Below are positions 49,161 through 57,356 of a stretch of DNA of 64,000 nucleotides, piece by piece. This DNA is from Nocardioides guangzhouensis. Lineage in GTDB: Bacteria > Actinomycetota > Actinomycetes > Propionibacteriales > Nocardioidaceae. The stretch is taken from positions 165,868 through 229,867 of the forward strand of contig NZ_SDKM01000003.1 in the NCBI RefSeq assembly GCF_004519545.1. The letters are read 5' to 3'. Position 1 is the stretch's first letter, and each line of letters begins with the position of its first letter. The notes beneath the pieces were generated by a model. It was not told the DNA's origin. It did not search any database and saw only the letters and a list, made by a program, of their open reading frames with translations. The position numbers and the translations under genes were made by a program.

Positions 49161-50315
49161 TCAGAACCTGGACGACGGGGTGAGGCCGAGCTGCATGCCG
49201 GCGAGGCCGCGGCCACGGCCGGAGAGGCCCTCGGCGACCCTGGTCAGCTCGGCCGCGGCCGGCGCGGTGGGGTCGGCCTCGACGATCGGCTTGCCGGTGT
49301 CCCCGCCCTCGCGGAGGGACAGGTCGAGCGGGATCCGGCCGAGCACGGACACGTCGTACCCGAAGCGGGCGGAGAGGGTCGTCGCCACCCGCTCGCCGCC
49401 GCCGGAGCCGAACACGTCGATCTGGTGCTCGGGGCCGCAGTGCGGGCAGGGGAGGAACGACATGTTCTCGACCACCCCGACCACGCGCTGGTGCATCATC
49501 GACGCCATCGTGCCGGCCCGCTCGGCCACCTCGGCCGCGGCCTCCTGCGGGGTGGTGACCACGACGACCTCGGCGTTCGGCAGGTGCTGGCCGAGCGAGA
49601 TCGCGACGTCGCCGGTGCCCGGCGGGAGGTCGAGCAGCAGCACGTCGAGGTCGCCCCAGTAGACGTCGGACAGCATCTGGACGAGCGCCCGGTCGAGCAT
49701 CGGGCCGCGCCAGGCGACGACCTGGTCGCGGCGCGGCTTGAGCATGCCGATCGAGATCACGGAGACGCCGGAGGCGGTCGGCACCGGCATGATCAGGTCC
49801 TCGACCTGGGTGGGCCGCTCGTCCCCGACACCGAGCATCGCGGGCACCGAGTGGCCGTAGATGTCCGCGTCCACGATGCCGACCTTGAGCCCCTGCCCGG
49901 CCATGGCGACGGCGAGGTTGACGGTGACCGAGGACTTGCCGACTCCGCCCTTGCCGCTGGCGATGGCGAACACCTTGGTCAGCGAGCCGGGCTGGGCGAA
50001 CGGGATCTCCCGCTGGGCCTGGCCGCCGCGGAGGGTCTGCTGGAGGTGTGCGCGCTGCTCGGCGGTCATCACGCCGAGCTCGAGGGCGACCGAGGTGACG
50101 CCGGGGACCGCCTGGACGGCGGCGGTGACGTCGCGGTTGATGGTGTCCTTGAGCGGGCAGCCGGCGACGGTGAGCAGCACCTTGACCGACACGCTGCCGT
50201 CGTCGGCGACGTCGACCGAGTCGACCATGTCGAGCTCGGTGATGGGACGCTTGATCTCGGGGTCGTTGACCGTCGCGAGCGCGGCGGTGACCTGCTCGAG
50301 GGTGGGGCTGCTCAT
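49161..50315 (-). CDS. mrp: Mrp/NBP35-type iron-sulfur carrier ATPase
   Basis: A 384-residue protein. Residues 1-90 are a DUF59/MIP18-like domain (ALATVNDPEIKRPITELDMVD ... VAGCPLKDTI). The deviant Walker A is IASGKGGVGKSSVTVNLA near residue 115, with VDADIYGHSVPAMLG and LLLDLPPGTGDVAISL. A C-terminal CxxC (LPCPHCGP) is the cluster-binding pair. It assembles or carries 4Fe-4S clusters. I start at ATG 50315 rather than 50324. It is flanked by tatB and DUF1003, a neighbourhood also seen around Rv1229c. Confidence 0.94.
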   Translation of the reverse strand: MSSPTLEQVTAALATVNDPEIKRPITELDMVDSVDVADDGSVSVKVLLTVAGCPLKDTINRDVTAAVQAVPGVTSVALELGVMTAEQRAHLQQTLRGGQAQREIPFAQPGSLTKVFAIASGKGGVGKSSVTVNLAVAMAGQGLKVGIVDADIYGHSVPAMLGVGDERPTQVEDLIMPVPTASGVSVISIGMLKPRRDQVVAWRGPMLDRALVQMLSDVYWGDLDVLLLDLPPGTGDVAISLGQHLPNAEVVVVTTPQEAAAEVAERAGTMASMMHQRVVGVVENMSFLPCPHCGPEHQIDVFGSGGGERVATTLSARFGYDVSVLGRIPLDLSLREGGDTGKPIVEADPTAPAAAELTRVAEGLSGRGRGLAGMQLGLTPSSRF

Positions 50316-50326
50316 GATCCCCAAGC

Positions 50327-50896
50327 CTACGTGGTGCCCGAGGGCCGGACGCCGTCGGCGTCGTGGCCTTCGTCACCGCCTCTCGGTGCCGGCTCCCCGT
50401 CGGGGGACTCCGCGGCGGCGGCCCGCTCGTCGAGGTCGCTGAGCAGACCCCTGAGCTCCGAGCGCAGGAAGTCGCGGGTGGTCACCTCGCCGACCGACAT
50501 CCGCAGCGAGGCGACCTCGCGGGCGAGGAACTCCATGTCGGCGTGCGCCCGGGTGTTCGCCTGGCGGTCCTGCTCGGCGAGCACCTTGTCGCGCGACTCC
50601 TGCCGGTTCTGGGCGAGCAGGATCAGCGGCGCGGCGTACGACGCCTGGAGGCTGAGCATCAGCGTGAGGAAGATGAACGGGTAGTCGTCCCACCGCAGGT
50701 CCGCCGGCGCCAGGATGTTCCAGCCGATCCAGATCGCGACGAACAGCGTCATGTAGGCGAGGAACCGGGCGGTCCCCATGAACCGGGCGAACTGCTCGGC
50801 GAACACCCCGAACATCTCGGAGTCGTACTCCGGGCGCCGAACCAGGGGGCGGCGGGTCTCGAGCGGGGTGTCGAGGCGGGTACGGCGCTCAGCCAC
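50327..50896 (-). CDS. DUF1003 membrane protein
   Basis: A 189-residue protein. Two membrane helices in FLAYMTLFVAIWIGWNIL and YPFIFLTLMLSLQASYAAPLILLAQNRQ define DUF1003, followed by a cytoplasmic helical region RDKVLAEQDRQANTRAHADMEFLAREVASLR. Function unknown; relatives are linked with magnesium/CBS proteins. Its GTG start overlaps the MgtE/CBS gene end by eight bases, indicating cotranscription. The acidic C-terminal tail is poorly conserved. Confidence 0.88.
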   Translation of the reverse strand: MAERRTRLDTPLETRRPLVRRPEYDSEMFGVFAEQFARFMGTARFLAYMTLFVAIWIGWNILAPADLRWDDYPFIFLTLMLSLQASYAAPLILLAQNRQESRDKVLAEQDRQANTRAHADMEFLAREVASLRMSVGEVTTRDFLRSELRGLLSDLDERAAAAESPDGEPAPRGGDEGHDADGVRPSGTT

Positions 50897-52178
50897 GGCC
50901 CACCCCCGGGCGCCGGGCCTGCGGCGTCAGCGGACGGGTGGCCCGGTCGCGCCAGCCCTCGGGGAGCATGTGGTCGAGCAGGTCGTCGACGGTGACCGCC
51001 CCGAGGAGGTGGCCGTTGTCGTCGACGACCGGCGCCGCGACCAGGTTGTACGTCGCGAGGTGGGCGGCGACCTCGTCGATCGAGGCCTCCGGGGGGAGGT
51101 TCTCCATCGAGACGTCGAGGGCGCCGGCGACCAGCGTCGAGGGCGGCTCGCGGAGCAACCGCTGGATGTGCGCGACGCCGAGCAGCTTGCCGGTCGGGGT
51201 CTCGAGCGGCGGCCGGCAGACGTAGACCAGCGCGGCCAGCGACGGGGTCAGCTCCGGGTTGCGCACGTGGGCCAGCGCGTCGGCGATGGTGGCGTCCGGG
51301 CCGAGGATGACCGGTTCGGGCGTCATCATCGCGCCCGCGGTGTTCTCGACGTACGACATCAGGCGCCGCACGTCCTCGGCCTCCTCGGGCTCCATCAGCC
51401 CGAGCAGCGTCGCCGCGGTCTCCGGCGGCAGGTCGGCGATGAGGTCGGCGGCGTCGTCGGGGGACATCTCCTCGAGGACGTCGGCGGCGCGCTCGGAGTC
51501 GAGGTGGCCGAGGATCTCGACCTGGTCCTCCTCCGGCAGCTCCTCCAGCACGTCGGCGAGCCGCTCGTCGTCGAGCGCCGCCACGACCGCCGAACGGCGG
51601 GCCGGGGGGAGGTCGTGGATCATGCTCGCCGCGTCGGCCGGGCGCATCTCCTGGATCGCCGCCAGCAGGTGGGTGGCGCCCTGCGACTCCTCGCTCCTGA
51701 TGAGCCCGGTGACCTCGCTCCACTCGACCACGTGGGTCTGCCCGCGCCGGCGGAAGCCGCGGCTCGGCTCCTGGAGGGCGACCCGGCTGAGCACCCAGTC
51801 GCGGGTGCGGGCCTGCTCCATGGCCACGTCGAAGACGGTGCCGGTGACCTCGCTGCCCTTGATGCCGACGGTGCGGTCGAGGATCTGGCCGATCAGGAGC
51901 GTCTCGGTGGGCCGCTGCTCGAAGCGGCGCATGTTGAGCAGTCCGGTGGTGTAGACCTGCCCGCTGTCGATGTTGGTGACCCTGGTCATCGGCACGAAGA
52001 TCCGCCGCCGGCCGAACACCTCGGCCACCATCCCGAGCACCCGCGGCTGGCTGGCCTCCGAGCGGAGCGCCACCACGAAGTCCCGGACCTTGGCCACCTG
52101 GTCGCCCTGGGGGTCGAAGATCGGCAGCCCGACGAGGCGGGCCGCGAAGACGCGGGAGGGGGCGGTGCTCACGGGCAC
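50889..52178 (-). CDS. PRC-barrel, MgtE N-domain and CBS-pair protein without channel
   Basis: A 429-residue soluble protein. Two PRC-barrel-like segments (GLPIFDPQGDQVAKVRDFVVAL and LIGQILDRTVGIKGSEVTGTVFDVAM) precede an MgtE intracellular domain (AAIQEMRPADAASMIHDLPPARR ... LADVLEELPEEDQVEILGHLD ... MSPDDAADLIADL). A CBS pair follows (NTAGAMMTPEPVILGPDATI ... VAAPVVDDNGHLLGAVTVDDLLD). The transmembrane part of MgtE is absent, so it is a Mg2+ or nucleotide sensor rather than a transporter, as in Rv1232c. Start GTG at 52178 or 52172. It heads the minus-strand operon running to tatB. Confidence 0.88.
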   Translation of the reverse strand: MPVSTAPSRVFAARLVGLPIFDPQGDQVAKVRDFVVALRSEASQPRVLGMVAEVFGRRRIFVPMTRVTNIDSGQVYTTGLLNMRRFEQRPTETLLIGQILDRTVGIKGSEVTGTVFDVAMEQARTRDWVLSRVALQEPSRGFRRRGQTHVVEWSEVTGLIRSEESQGATHLLAAIQEMRPADAASMIHDLPPARRSAVVAALDDERLADVLEELPEEDQVEILGHLDSERAADVLEEMSPDDAADLIADLPPETAATLLGLMEPEEAEDVRRLMSYVENTAGAMMTPEPVILGPDATIADALAHVRNPELTPSLAALVYVCRPPLETPTGKLLGVAHIQRLLREPPSTLVAGALDVSMENLPPEASIDEVAAHLATYNLVAAPVVDDNGHLLGAVTVDDLLDHMLPEGWRDRATRPLTPQARRPGVGRG

Positions 52179-52198
52179 ACACGTTAGCGTCTGCAGGC

Positions 52199-53101
52199 AT
52201 GGCTCCCGACCAGCTCGCCTTCGACGTCGTCGACGTGTTCGCCGAGTCGCCGTACGCCGGCAACCAGCTCGCGGTCGTCCACGGCGGCGCCGACCTCACC
52301 GATGCACAGCGGCTGGCGATTGCGCAGGAGTTCGGCTACTCCGAGACCACGTTCCCCACCGCCCGCTCCCGGTCGGCGTACGACGTCCGGATCCTGACCC
52401 CGAGCGCGGAGATCCCGTTCGCCGGCCACCCGACGCTCGGCACCGCCTGGGTGCTCCGCGAGCGCGGCGAGATCGACGGCGGCGCGGTGGTGCAGCACTG
52501 CGGTGCCGGCGAGGTGCGGGTCGCGTTCGACGGCGACTGGGTCGAGCTGTCCGCGACCCCGAGCGAGCTGGCCGGGCCGCTGCCCGAGCCCCTGGTGCAC
52601 GCGATCCTCGGCGACCACGGACTCGCGCCCGGCGACCTGGCCGGCGAGGCCTGGGTGGCCGGCTGCGGCCTCGGCTGGACCCACGTCCCCGTGGTCGAGG
52701 AGGCACTCGGGCGGGCCCGGCTCGGCACCCGGCGCCTCGAGACGTACGACGGGTGGCCGGTGCTGCGGGACCTCTGCGACGGCGTGAACCTGGTCGCGGT
52801 GACGCAGCCGGCGCGGGTGGGCGGCCCGGTCGACGTGCATGCCCGGGTCTTCGTCCCCGGCCTGCTCGGCGCCGAGGACGCCGCCACCGGTTCCGCGGCC
52901 GCCGGGCTCGGGATGGCCCTGGTCGCGAGGGGCGTGCTGCCCGACGGGGGCGGCTACCGGATCCGGCAGGGTGTCGAGATGGGCCGGCCCTCGCGCCTCA
53001 CCGGCCGGGTCGACGCGACGGACGGGCGGGCCACCGCCTGCCACGTCTCCGGCCAGGTGCACGCGATCGCCCGGGGCACCCTGAAGGCGCCGCCTGCATA
53101 G
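52199..53101 (+). CDS. PhzF-family isomerase-like protein
   Basis: A 300-residue PhzF/diaminopimelate-epimerase-fold protein. The catalytic Glu lies in FGYSETTFP, with VDVFAESPYAGNQLAVV at the N-terminus, IPFAGHPTLGTAWVL, and the phosphate/substrate loop AEDAATGSAAAGLGMAL. PhzF isomerises a phenazine precursor in Pseudomonas; most homologues have unknown substrates. No phenazine genes are present. It is divergent from the MgtE/CBS gene by 20 bases. Confidence 0.9.
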   Translation: MAPDQLAFDVVDVFAESPYAGNQLAVVHGGADLTDAQRLAIAQEFGYSETTFPTARSRSAYDVRILTPSAEIPFAGHPTLGTAWVLRERGEIDGGAVVQHCGAGEVRVAFDGDWVELSATPSELAGPLPEPLVHAILGDHGLAPGDLAGEAWVAGCGLGWTHVPVVEEALGRARLGTRRLETYDGWPVLRDLCDGVNLVAVTQPARVGGPVDVHARVFVPGLLGAEDAATGSAAAGLGMALVARGVLPDGGGYRIRQGVEMGRPSRLTGRVDATDGRATACHVSGQVHAIARGTLKAPPA

Positions 53102-53150
53102 GATGCCGTGCACGGGGGTTCCATCCAGCGGGTCGGCAGGAGGGACAACG

Positions 53151-54215
53151 GTGCCGTCGAGAGTCTTCGCCCACATCGGGCTGCCCAAGACCGGGACGAC
53201 GTACCTCCAGGCCCTGCTCTACGCCAACCGCGACGCCTTCGCCCGGCAGGGCGTGACCGTGATCGGCCGGCATCGGCTCCACTACGACGCCGCCAGCGAG
53301 ATCAGCGGCGCGAAGTCGAAGCGGACCGGTCGGGTCCCGACCGACAGGTGGGCGAAGGTGGTCAAGCTGGTCGAGGCCGCGCCGACCCGGGGCGCGGTGC
53401 TCAGCTCCGAGCGCTACTCGCTGGTGGCCCGGCGGGAGGACGTCGCCGCCTTCGTCGAGTCGCTGGCCGGTGCCGACGTGCACCTGGTCGTGACCGTGCG
53501 CGACCTGGTCGCGGCCGAGCCGTCGGCCTGGCAGGAGTACGTCAAGAACGGCGGCACGCGCAGCTGGCCGGACTTCTGCGCCCACGGCGTCGCCGACCCC
53601 TACCGCCTGCAGCAGCGCCGGAGGATCCGTCGGGTGCTGACGATCTGGCCGCCGGTGGTGCCGCCGGAGCGCATCCACGTCGTGACCGTCCCGCCGCCGG
53701 GCGGCCCCCGGGAGCGCCTGTTCGAGCGGTTCTGCTCGGTGCTGGGGGTCGACCCCCGCGCCATGGACACCCTCGAGGCCGAGCGCCGCAACACCTCCCT
53801 GGACTTCGTGGCCACCGAGATGCTGCGCCGCGTCAACGCCCGCGAGCCCGAGCTCCCGGTGCCGGTGCAGCGCGGCGAGATCAAGAGGTTCCTGGCCGAC
53901 GGCGAGCTGTCCCGTCGCTCGTCGACGATCCGGCCGGCGCTCGAGGGGGAGGCCCTGGCGCTGGCCCGGGCCGAGAACGACTGGCTGGTCGAGACGCTGT
54001 CCACCGGGGGGTTCCACGTGGTCGGGGACCTCGCGGACCTGCACGGGGAGCACCCCGACGCCCCGGCGTCGTACGACGTGCCGGCCGAGGACCTGCTCGA
54101 CGCCGCCCTGGAGGCGGTCACCCTGCTCGCGCGCCGCTCCTACGAGCGGGGTGTGGTGGTCCGGCAGGCGGCCCGGGAGCTGCGGGCGAGCCGGGAGAGC
54201 GCCGGCGAGGCGTGA
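53151..54215 (+). CDS. Sulfotransferase-like protein 1
   Basis: A 354-residue protein opening with RVFAHIGLPKTGTTYLQALL, the 5'-phosphosulfate-binding loop (PKTGTTYLQ) of PAPS-dependent sulfotransferases. DVHLVVTVRDLVAAEPSAWQ occupies the place of the 3'-phosphate-binding Arg/Ser strand. No signal peptide, so a cytoplasmic enzyme acting on a nucleotide-linked or lipid-linked precursor is likely. It is paralogous to the protein at 56140-57240. GTG 53151 has AGGAGGGA upstream. The 67-base gap to the LicD-methyltransferase gene suggests an operon. Acceptor unknown. Confidence 0.8.
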   Translation: MPSRVFAHIGLPKTGTTYLQALLYANRDAFARQGVTVIGRHRLHYDAASEISGAKSKRTGRVPTDRWAKVVKLVEAAPTRGAVLSSERYSLVARREDVAAFVESLAGADVHLVVTVRDLVAAEPSAWQEYVKNGGTRSWPDFCAHGVADPYRLQQRRRIRRVLTIWPPVVPPERIHVVTVPPPGGPRERLFERFCSVLGVDPRAMDTLEAERRNTSLDFVATEMLRRVNAREPELPVPVQRGEIKRFLADGELSRRSSTIRPALEGEALALARAENDWLVETLSTGGFHVVGDLADLHGEHPDAPASYDVPAEDLLDAALEAVTLLARRSYERGVVVRQAARELRASRESAGEA

Positions 54216-54282
54216 CTCGGGGCACAGGAGGAGTACGCTCCCGCCCTGTCCCCCCACGCTACGGAAAGAGAGCCCGCGTCGC

Positions 54283-55884
54283 ATGGCTTCGGTGTCGCGC
54301 GTCCACGTCGACGACGACGGGATCTTCGCCGCCACCCGCAGCGAGGTCGTCCTCGACGTGCTCTTCGACGGCCGCCGGATCTGGTCGTTCTGGCTGATCC
54401 GCGACGGCGTCGAGCGTGACGGCGGGCAGTTCGTCGCCTGGCCGCCGGCCCTCCAGCGCTTCCTCCGGGGTACGACGACGCTCGCCTTGGTCGAGCACGT
54501 CTCGGGGACCACGGTGTTCGAGCAGGAGGTCACGCTCGGCCGGGCCGCCCCCGGGACCCGGATCGCGGTCGTCAACGCCGAGGGCAAGCCGCTCGGACTC
54601 GACAAGAGCAACCGCCTCGCCCAGACCTTCGACACCCGCAGCGAGGAGCACGTCGCGCCGCTCCTGGACTCCATCGAGGAGGTGCTGCAGGCGCTGCGCA
54701 AGGCCGGGATCGAGGCGTTCCCCGCGTACGGCACGCTGCTCGGCGCGGTGCGCGGCGGCAAGCTGATCGGCCACGACAGCGACGCCGACCTCGGCTACGT
54801 CAGCGAGCACACCCACCCGGTCGACGTGGTCCGCGAGTCGTTCCGCATCCAGCGCCGGCTCGCCGACATGGGGTACCGGATCACCCGCTACAGCGGGGCC
54901 GCGTTCAAGGTCGACGTGATCGAGGCCGACGGCTCGGTCCGCGGGCTCGACGTGTTCGGCGGCTTCCTGCACGACGGGAACCTGGTCCTGATGGGCGAGA
55001 TCCGCACCCCGTTCGAGCGTGACTGGATCTTCCCGCTTGGCACCACGACGCTCGAGGGACGCACGCTGCCGGCACCCGCCGACACCGACCGCTTCCTCGC
55101 CGCCACCTACGGCCCGCACTGGCGGGTGCCGGACCCGGCGTTCCACTTCGAGACCCCGCGCTCGACCCATCGCCGTCTCAACGGCTGGTTCCGCGGCACC
55201 CGCATCAAGCGTGAGGAGTGGGACCGCATCTACTCCTCGGCGCACCGGCGCACGGCGCCCCGGATCCAGCCGAGCGGGCTGGCCCGCTGGGTGCGCGAGC
55301 GCGAGGCGGACATCGCCGAGGTCGTCGACGTCGGCACCGGTCGTGGCGTCGACCCCTACTGGTTCGCGGAGAACGGCGTGCCGGCGGTGGGGCTCGACTA
55401 CTCCCCGCGCGGAGCCGAGCGCCTCGCCGAGCAGGCCCGCGAGGCCGGCGTGCCCGCGACGTACCACACGTTCAACCTGCTCGAGCTGCGCCAGGTCCTC
55501 GGCTGGGGCGCGCGGCTGGCCCACGCCCCGCACGACGGCCCGCGCATCGTGACCGCCCGCCACGTCGCCGACGCGACCAACCCGGTCGGCCGGCAGAACC
55601 TCTGGCGGTTCGCCCAGATGGTCCTGTCGGGGGGCGGCCGGCTCTACCTCGAGTTCCTGGTCCCCGAGCAGGACGGCCAGCGGCCGGTGGGGGCCGGGTT
55701 CGCCCGGCGACGTCACCTGCACCCGCTCTCGCCCGAGGTCGTGATCAGCGAGCTCGAGGCGCGTGGCGCCACGGTCGTGGCCCGCGAGGACAAGAACCTG
55801 GGCCGTCGCCCGGGGACGCAACAGCGACGCCCGCGTGCCGGACGTCGTCGGATCTGTCGATTGGTGGTCGAATGGCAGGCATGA
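54283..55884 (+). CDS. LicD-family transferase fused to a SAM methyltransferase
   Basis: A 533-residue fusion. Residues 1-110 are a beta-rich N-terminal domain of unknown type. Residues about 140-290 carry the LicD motif FPAYGTLLGAVRGGKLIGHD with SDADLGYVSEH, the metal-binding core of phosphocholine/ribitol-phosphate transferases. From about residue 345, VVDVGTGRGVDPYWFAENG, VPAVGLDYSPRGAERLAEQA and TARHVADATNPVGRQNLW form a class I methyltransferase, though motif I lacks one acidic residue found in many relatives. It would decorate a surface polymer. ATG 54283 follows GGAAAGAGA. The stop overlaps the next start by four bases. Confidence 0.8.
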   Translation: MASVSRVHVDDDGIFAATRSEVVLDVLFDGRRIWSFWLIRDGVERDGGQFVAWPPALQRFLRGTTTLALVEHVSGTTVFEQEVTLGRAAPGTRIAVVNAEGKPLGLDKSNRLAQTFDTRSEEHVAPLLDSIEEVLQALRKAGIEAFPAYGTLLGAVRGGKLIGHDSDADLGYVSEHTHPVDVVRESFRIQRRLADMGYRITRYSGAAFKVDVIEADGSVRGLDVFGGFLHDGNLVLMGEIRTPFERDWIFPLGTTTLEGRTLPAPADTDRFLAATYGPHWRVPDPAFHFETPRSTHRRLNGWFRGTRIKREEWDRIYSSAHRRTAPRIQPSGLARWVREREADIAEVVDVGTGRGVDPYWFAENGVPAVGLDYSPRGAERLAEQAREAGVPATYHTFNLLELRQVLGWGARLAHAPHDGPRIVTARHVADATNPVGRQNLWRFAQMVLSGGGRLYLEFLVPEQDGQRPVGAGFARRRHLHPLSPEVVISELEARGATVVAREDKNLGRRPGTQQRRPRAGRRRICRLVVEWQA

Positions 55885-56129
55885 ACGTGCGCACGAAGCT
55901 CTCCCGCGGGGTGAACAAGGTCCGCCAGGCCGGCGGCGCCCGGGTGGACATGGTCAAGCTCTCGGCCCGGGTGACCGAGCTCGAGGCCGAGGTCCAGGAG
56001 TGCCGGCAGCTCAACCTGCGGCTCGCGGAGCTGACCGACGTGGTCCAGGAGCTGCTGCTGCCCGTGGCGCGGCGCGACGAGGCGCGCATCACCGAGGTGA
56101 TGGAGCGCTACACCAAGAACCTCGGCTGA
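55881..56129 (+). CDS. Short basic coiled-coil protein
   Basis: An 82-residue protein coupled to the LicD fusion by ATGA (an in-frame ATG at 55872 would add three residues). A basic, amphipathic N-terminus (NVRTKLSRGVNKVRQAGGARV) could bind membrane or an acidic polymer. A heptad-rich helix follows (VKLSARVTELEAEVQECRQLNLRLAELTDVVQELL). It resembles small Nocardioides-type proteins of unknown function that I recall as DUF6752, but that label is uncertain. Its place inside the decoration cluster suggests it is an accessory or scaffold. Confidence 0.65.
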   Translation: MNVRTKLSRGVNKVRQAGGARVDMVKLSARVTELEAEVQECRQLNLRLAELTDVVQELLLPVARRDEARITEVMERYTKNLG

Positions 56130-56139
56130 CCGTTCGTCG

Positions 56140-57240
56140 ATGGCACGCCGGGTCCTCCTGCACGTCGGGCTCCCCAAGACCGGCACGACGTACCTCCAGT
56201 CCATCGCGTGGGCCAACAAGGACGTCCTGCGCGAGCAGGGCGTGCTGCTGCCCGGGTTCGGACCGCGCCAGCACCTGTGGGCCAGCGGCGTGGTGCGCGA
56301 GGAGAAGGGGCTCGACCGGCGGCACCCCGACGCGCACAAGGCGTGGGACCAGCTGCTGGCCGAGACCCGCGCGTGGTCCGGCACCGCGCTGATCAGCCAC
56401 GAGTTCTTCGCCGGCGCCAGCGCCGAGCAGGTACGCCGGGCCGTGGCCGACCTCGGTGACGCCGAGGTGCACGTCGTGGTCACCGCCCGCGAGATCGTCG
56501 GCCTGGTCACCGCGCGCTGGCAGGAGTGGGTCAAGAACGGCGCCACCGGACCGATCGACACCTATCCACCCGGGACCGGCGGCGACCCGTCCGACGAGTG
56601 GGGCTGGGACACCAACGACCTCGCCGACGTCCTCGAGCGCTGGGGCGGCCCACTGCCGCGGGGCCACGTGCACCTCGTGACGCTGCCCGGCCGCGACGAG
56701 CCCAAGGACGCGCTCTGGCGCCGGTTCGCGGGGCTGCTCGACGTCGACCCCGACTCCTGCGACACCACCGTCTCCCAGCCCAACGAGTCCCTCGGCGTGG
56801 TGGAGGTCGAGCTGCTGCGGCGGATCAACCCGCACCTCGGCGAGTTCAGCGCGCCGGTCGACAAGGGCGTCTGGATCCGCGGCTACCTCGCCCAGGACAA
56901 GCTGGTGCCGCGCGGGGGCGAGCGGTTCTGGCCGTCCCCGGCGCGGGTCGCCGAGCTGCGCGAGCGCGGCGAGCGCGGCCTGGCCGCGATCGAGGCCGCC
57001 GGCTACCACGTGGTCGGCTCGGTCGACGCCCTCCGCACCCCGCCCGAGCTCGAGCCGCGGCGGCACCCGGACACGGTCACCGACGCCGAGCTGGTCGACG
57101 CGGCCGCGGCCACGATCGCCGACATGCTCGTCGACGTACGACGCCAGCGCCGGCGCCTCACCGCCGCCTCCGGCGGGTCGGCCGGCCGCCTCCTCGGGCG
57201 CGCGCGGGCCGGCGTACGACGGGTCCTCGGGCGCTTCTGA
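56140..57240 (+). CDS. Sulfotransferase-like protein 2
   Basis: A 366-residue protein starting ARRVLLHVGLPKTGTTYLQS, again the PAPS 5'-phosphosulfate loop, with EVHVVVTAREIVGLVTARWQEWVKNG as the second site. It is similar along its length to the protein at 53151-54215, including the shared WQEWVKNG/WQEYVKNG block, so a duplication is likely. The C-terminus is Arg-rich and may contact membrane. It follows the coiled-coil gene by ten bases and ends the cluster. Substrate unknown. Confidence 0.8.
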   Translation: MARRVLLHVGLPKTGTTYLQSIAWANKDVLREQGVLLPGFGPRQHLWASGVVREEKGLDRRHPDAHKAWDQLLAETRAWSGTALISHEFFAGASAEQVRRAVADLGDAEVHVVVTAREIVGLVTARWQEWVKNGATGPIDTYPPGTGGDPSDEWGWDTNDLADVLERWGGPLPRGHVHLVTLPGRDEPKDALWRRFAGLLDVDPDSCDTTVSQPNESLGVVEVELLRRINPHLGEFSAPVDKGVWIRGYLAQDKLVPRGGERFWPSPARVAELRERGERGLAAIEAAGYHVVGSVDALRTPPELEPRRHPDTVTDAELVDAAAATIADMLVDVRRQRRRLTAASGGSAGRLLGRARAGVRRVLGRF

Positions 57241-57356
57241 CGCCGCTGCCCGAGGCCGTGACGGCGTGACCTTTCCCACGCTCCACGGGCGTCGGCGCGC
57301 ACCTAGACTCAGCAGCGCTCGACCCCTCTCGATCGACCTGACGCGAAAGGTTCACC

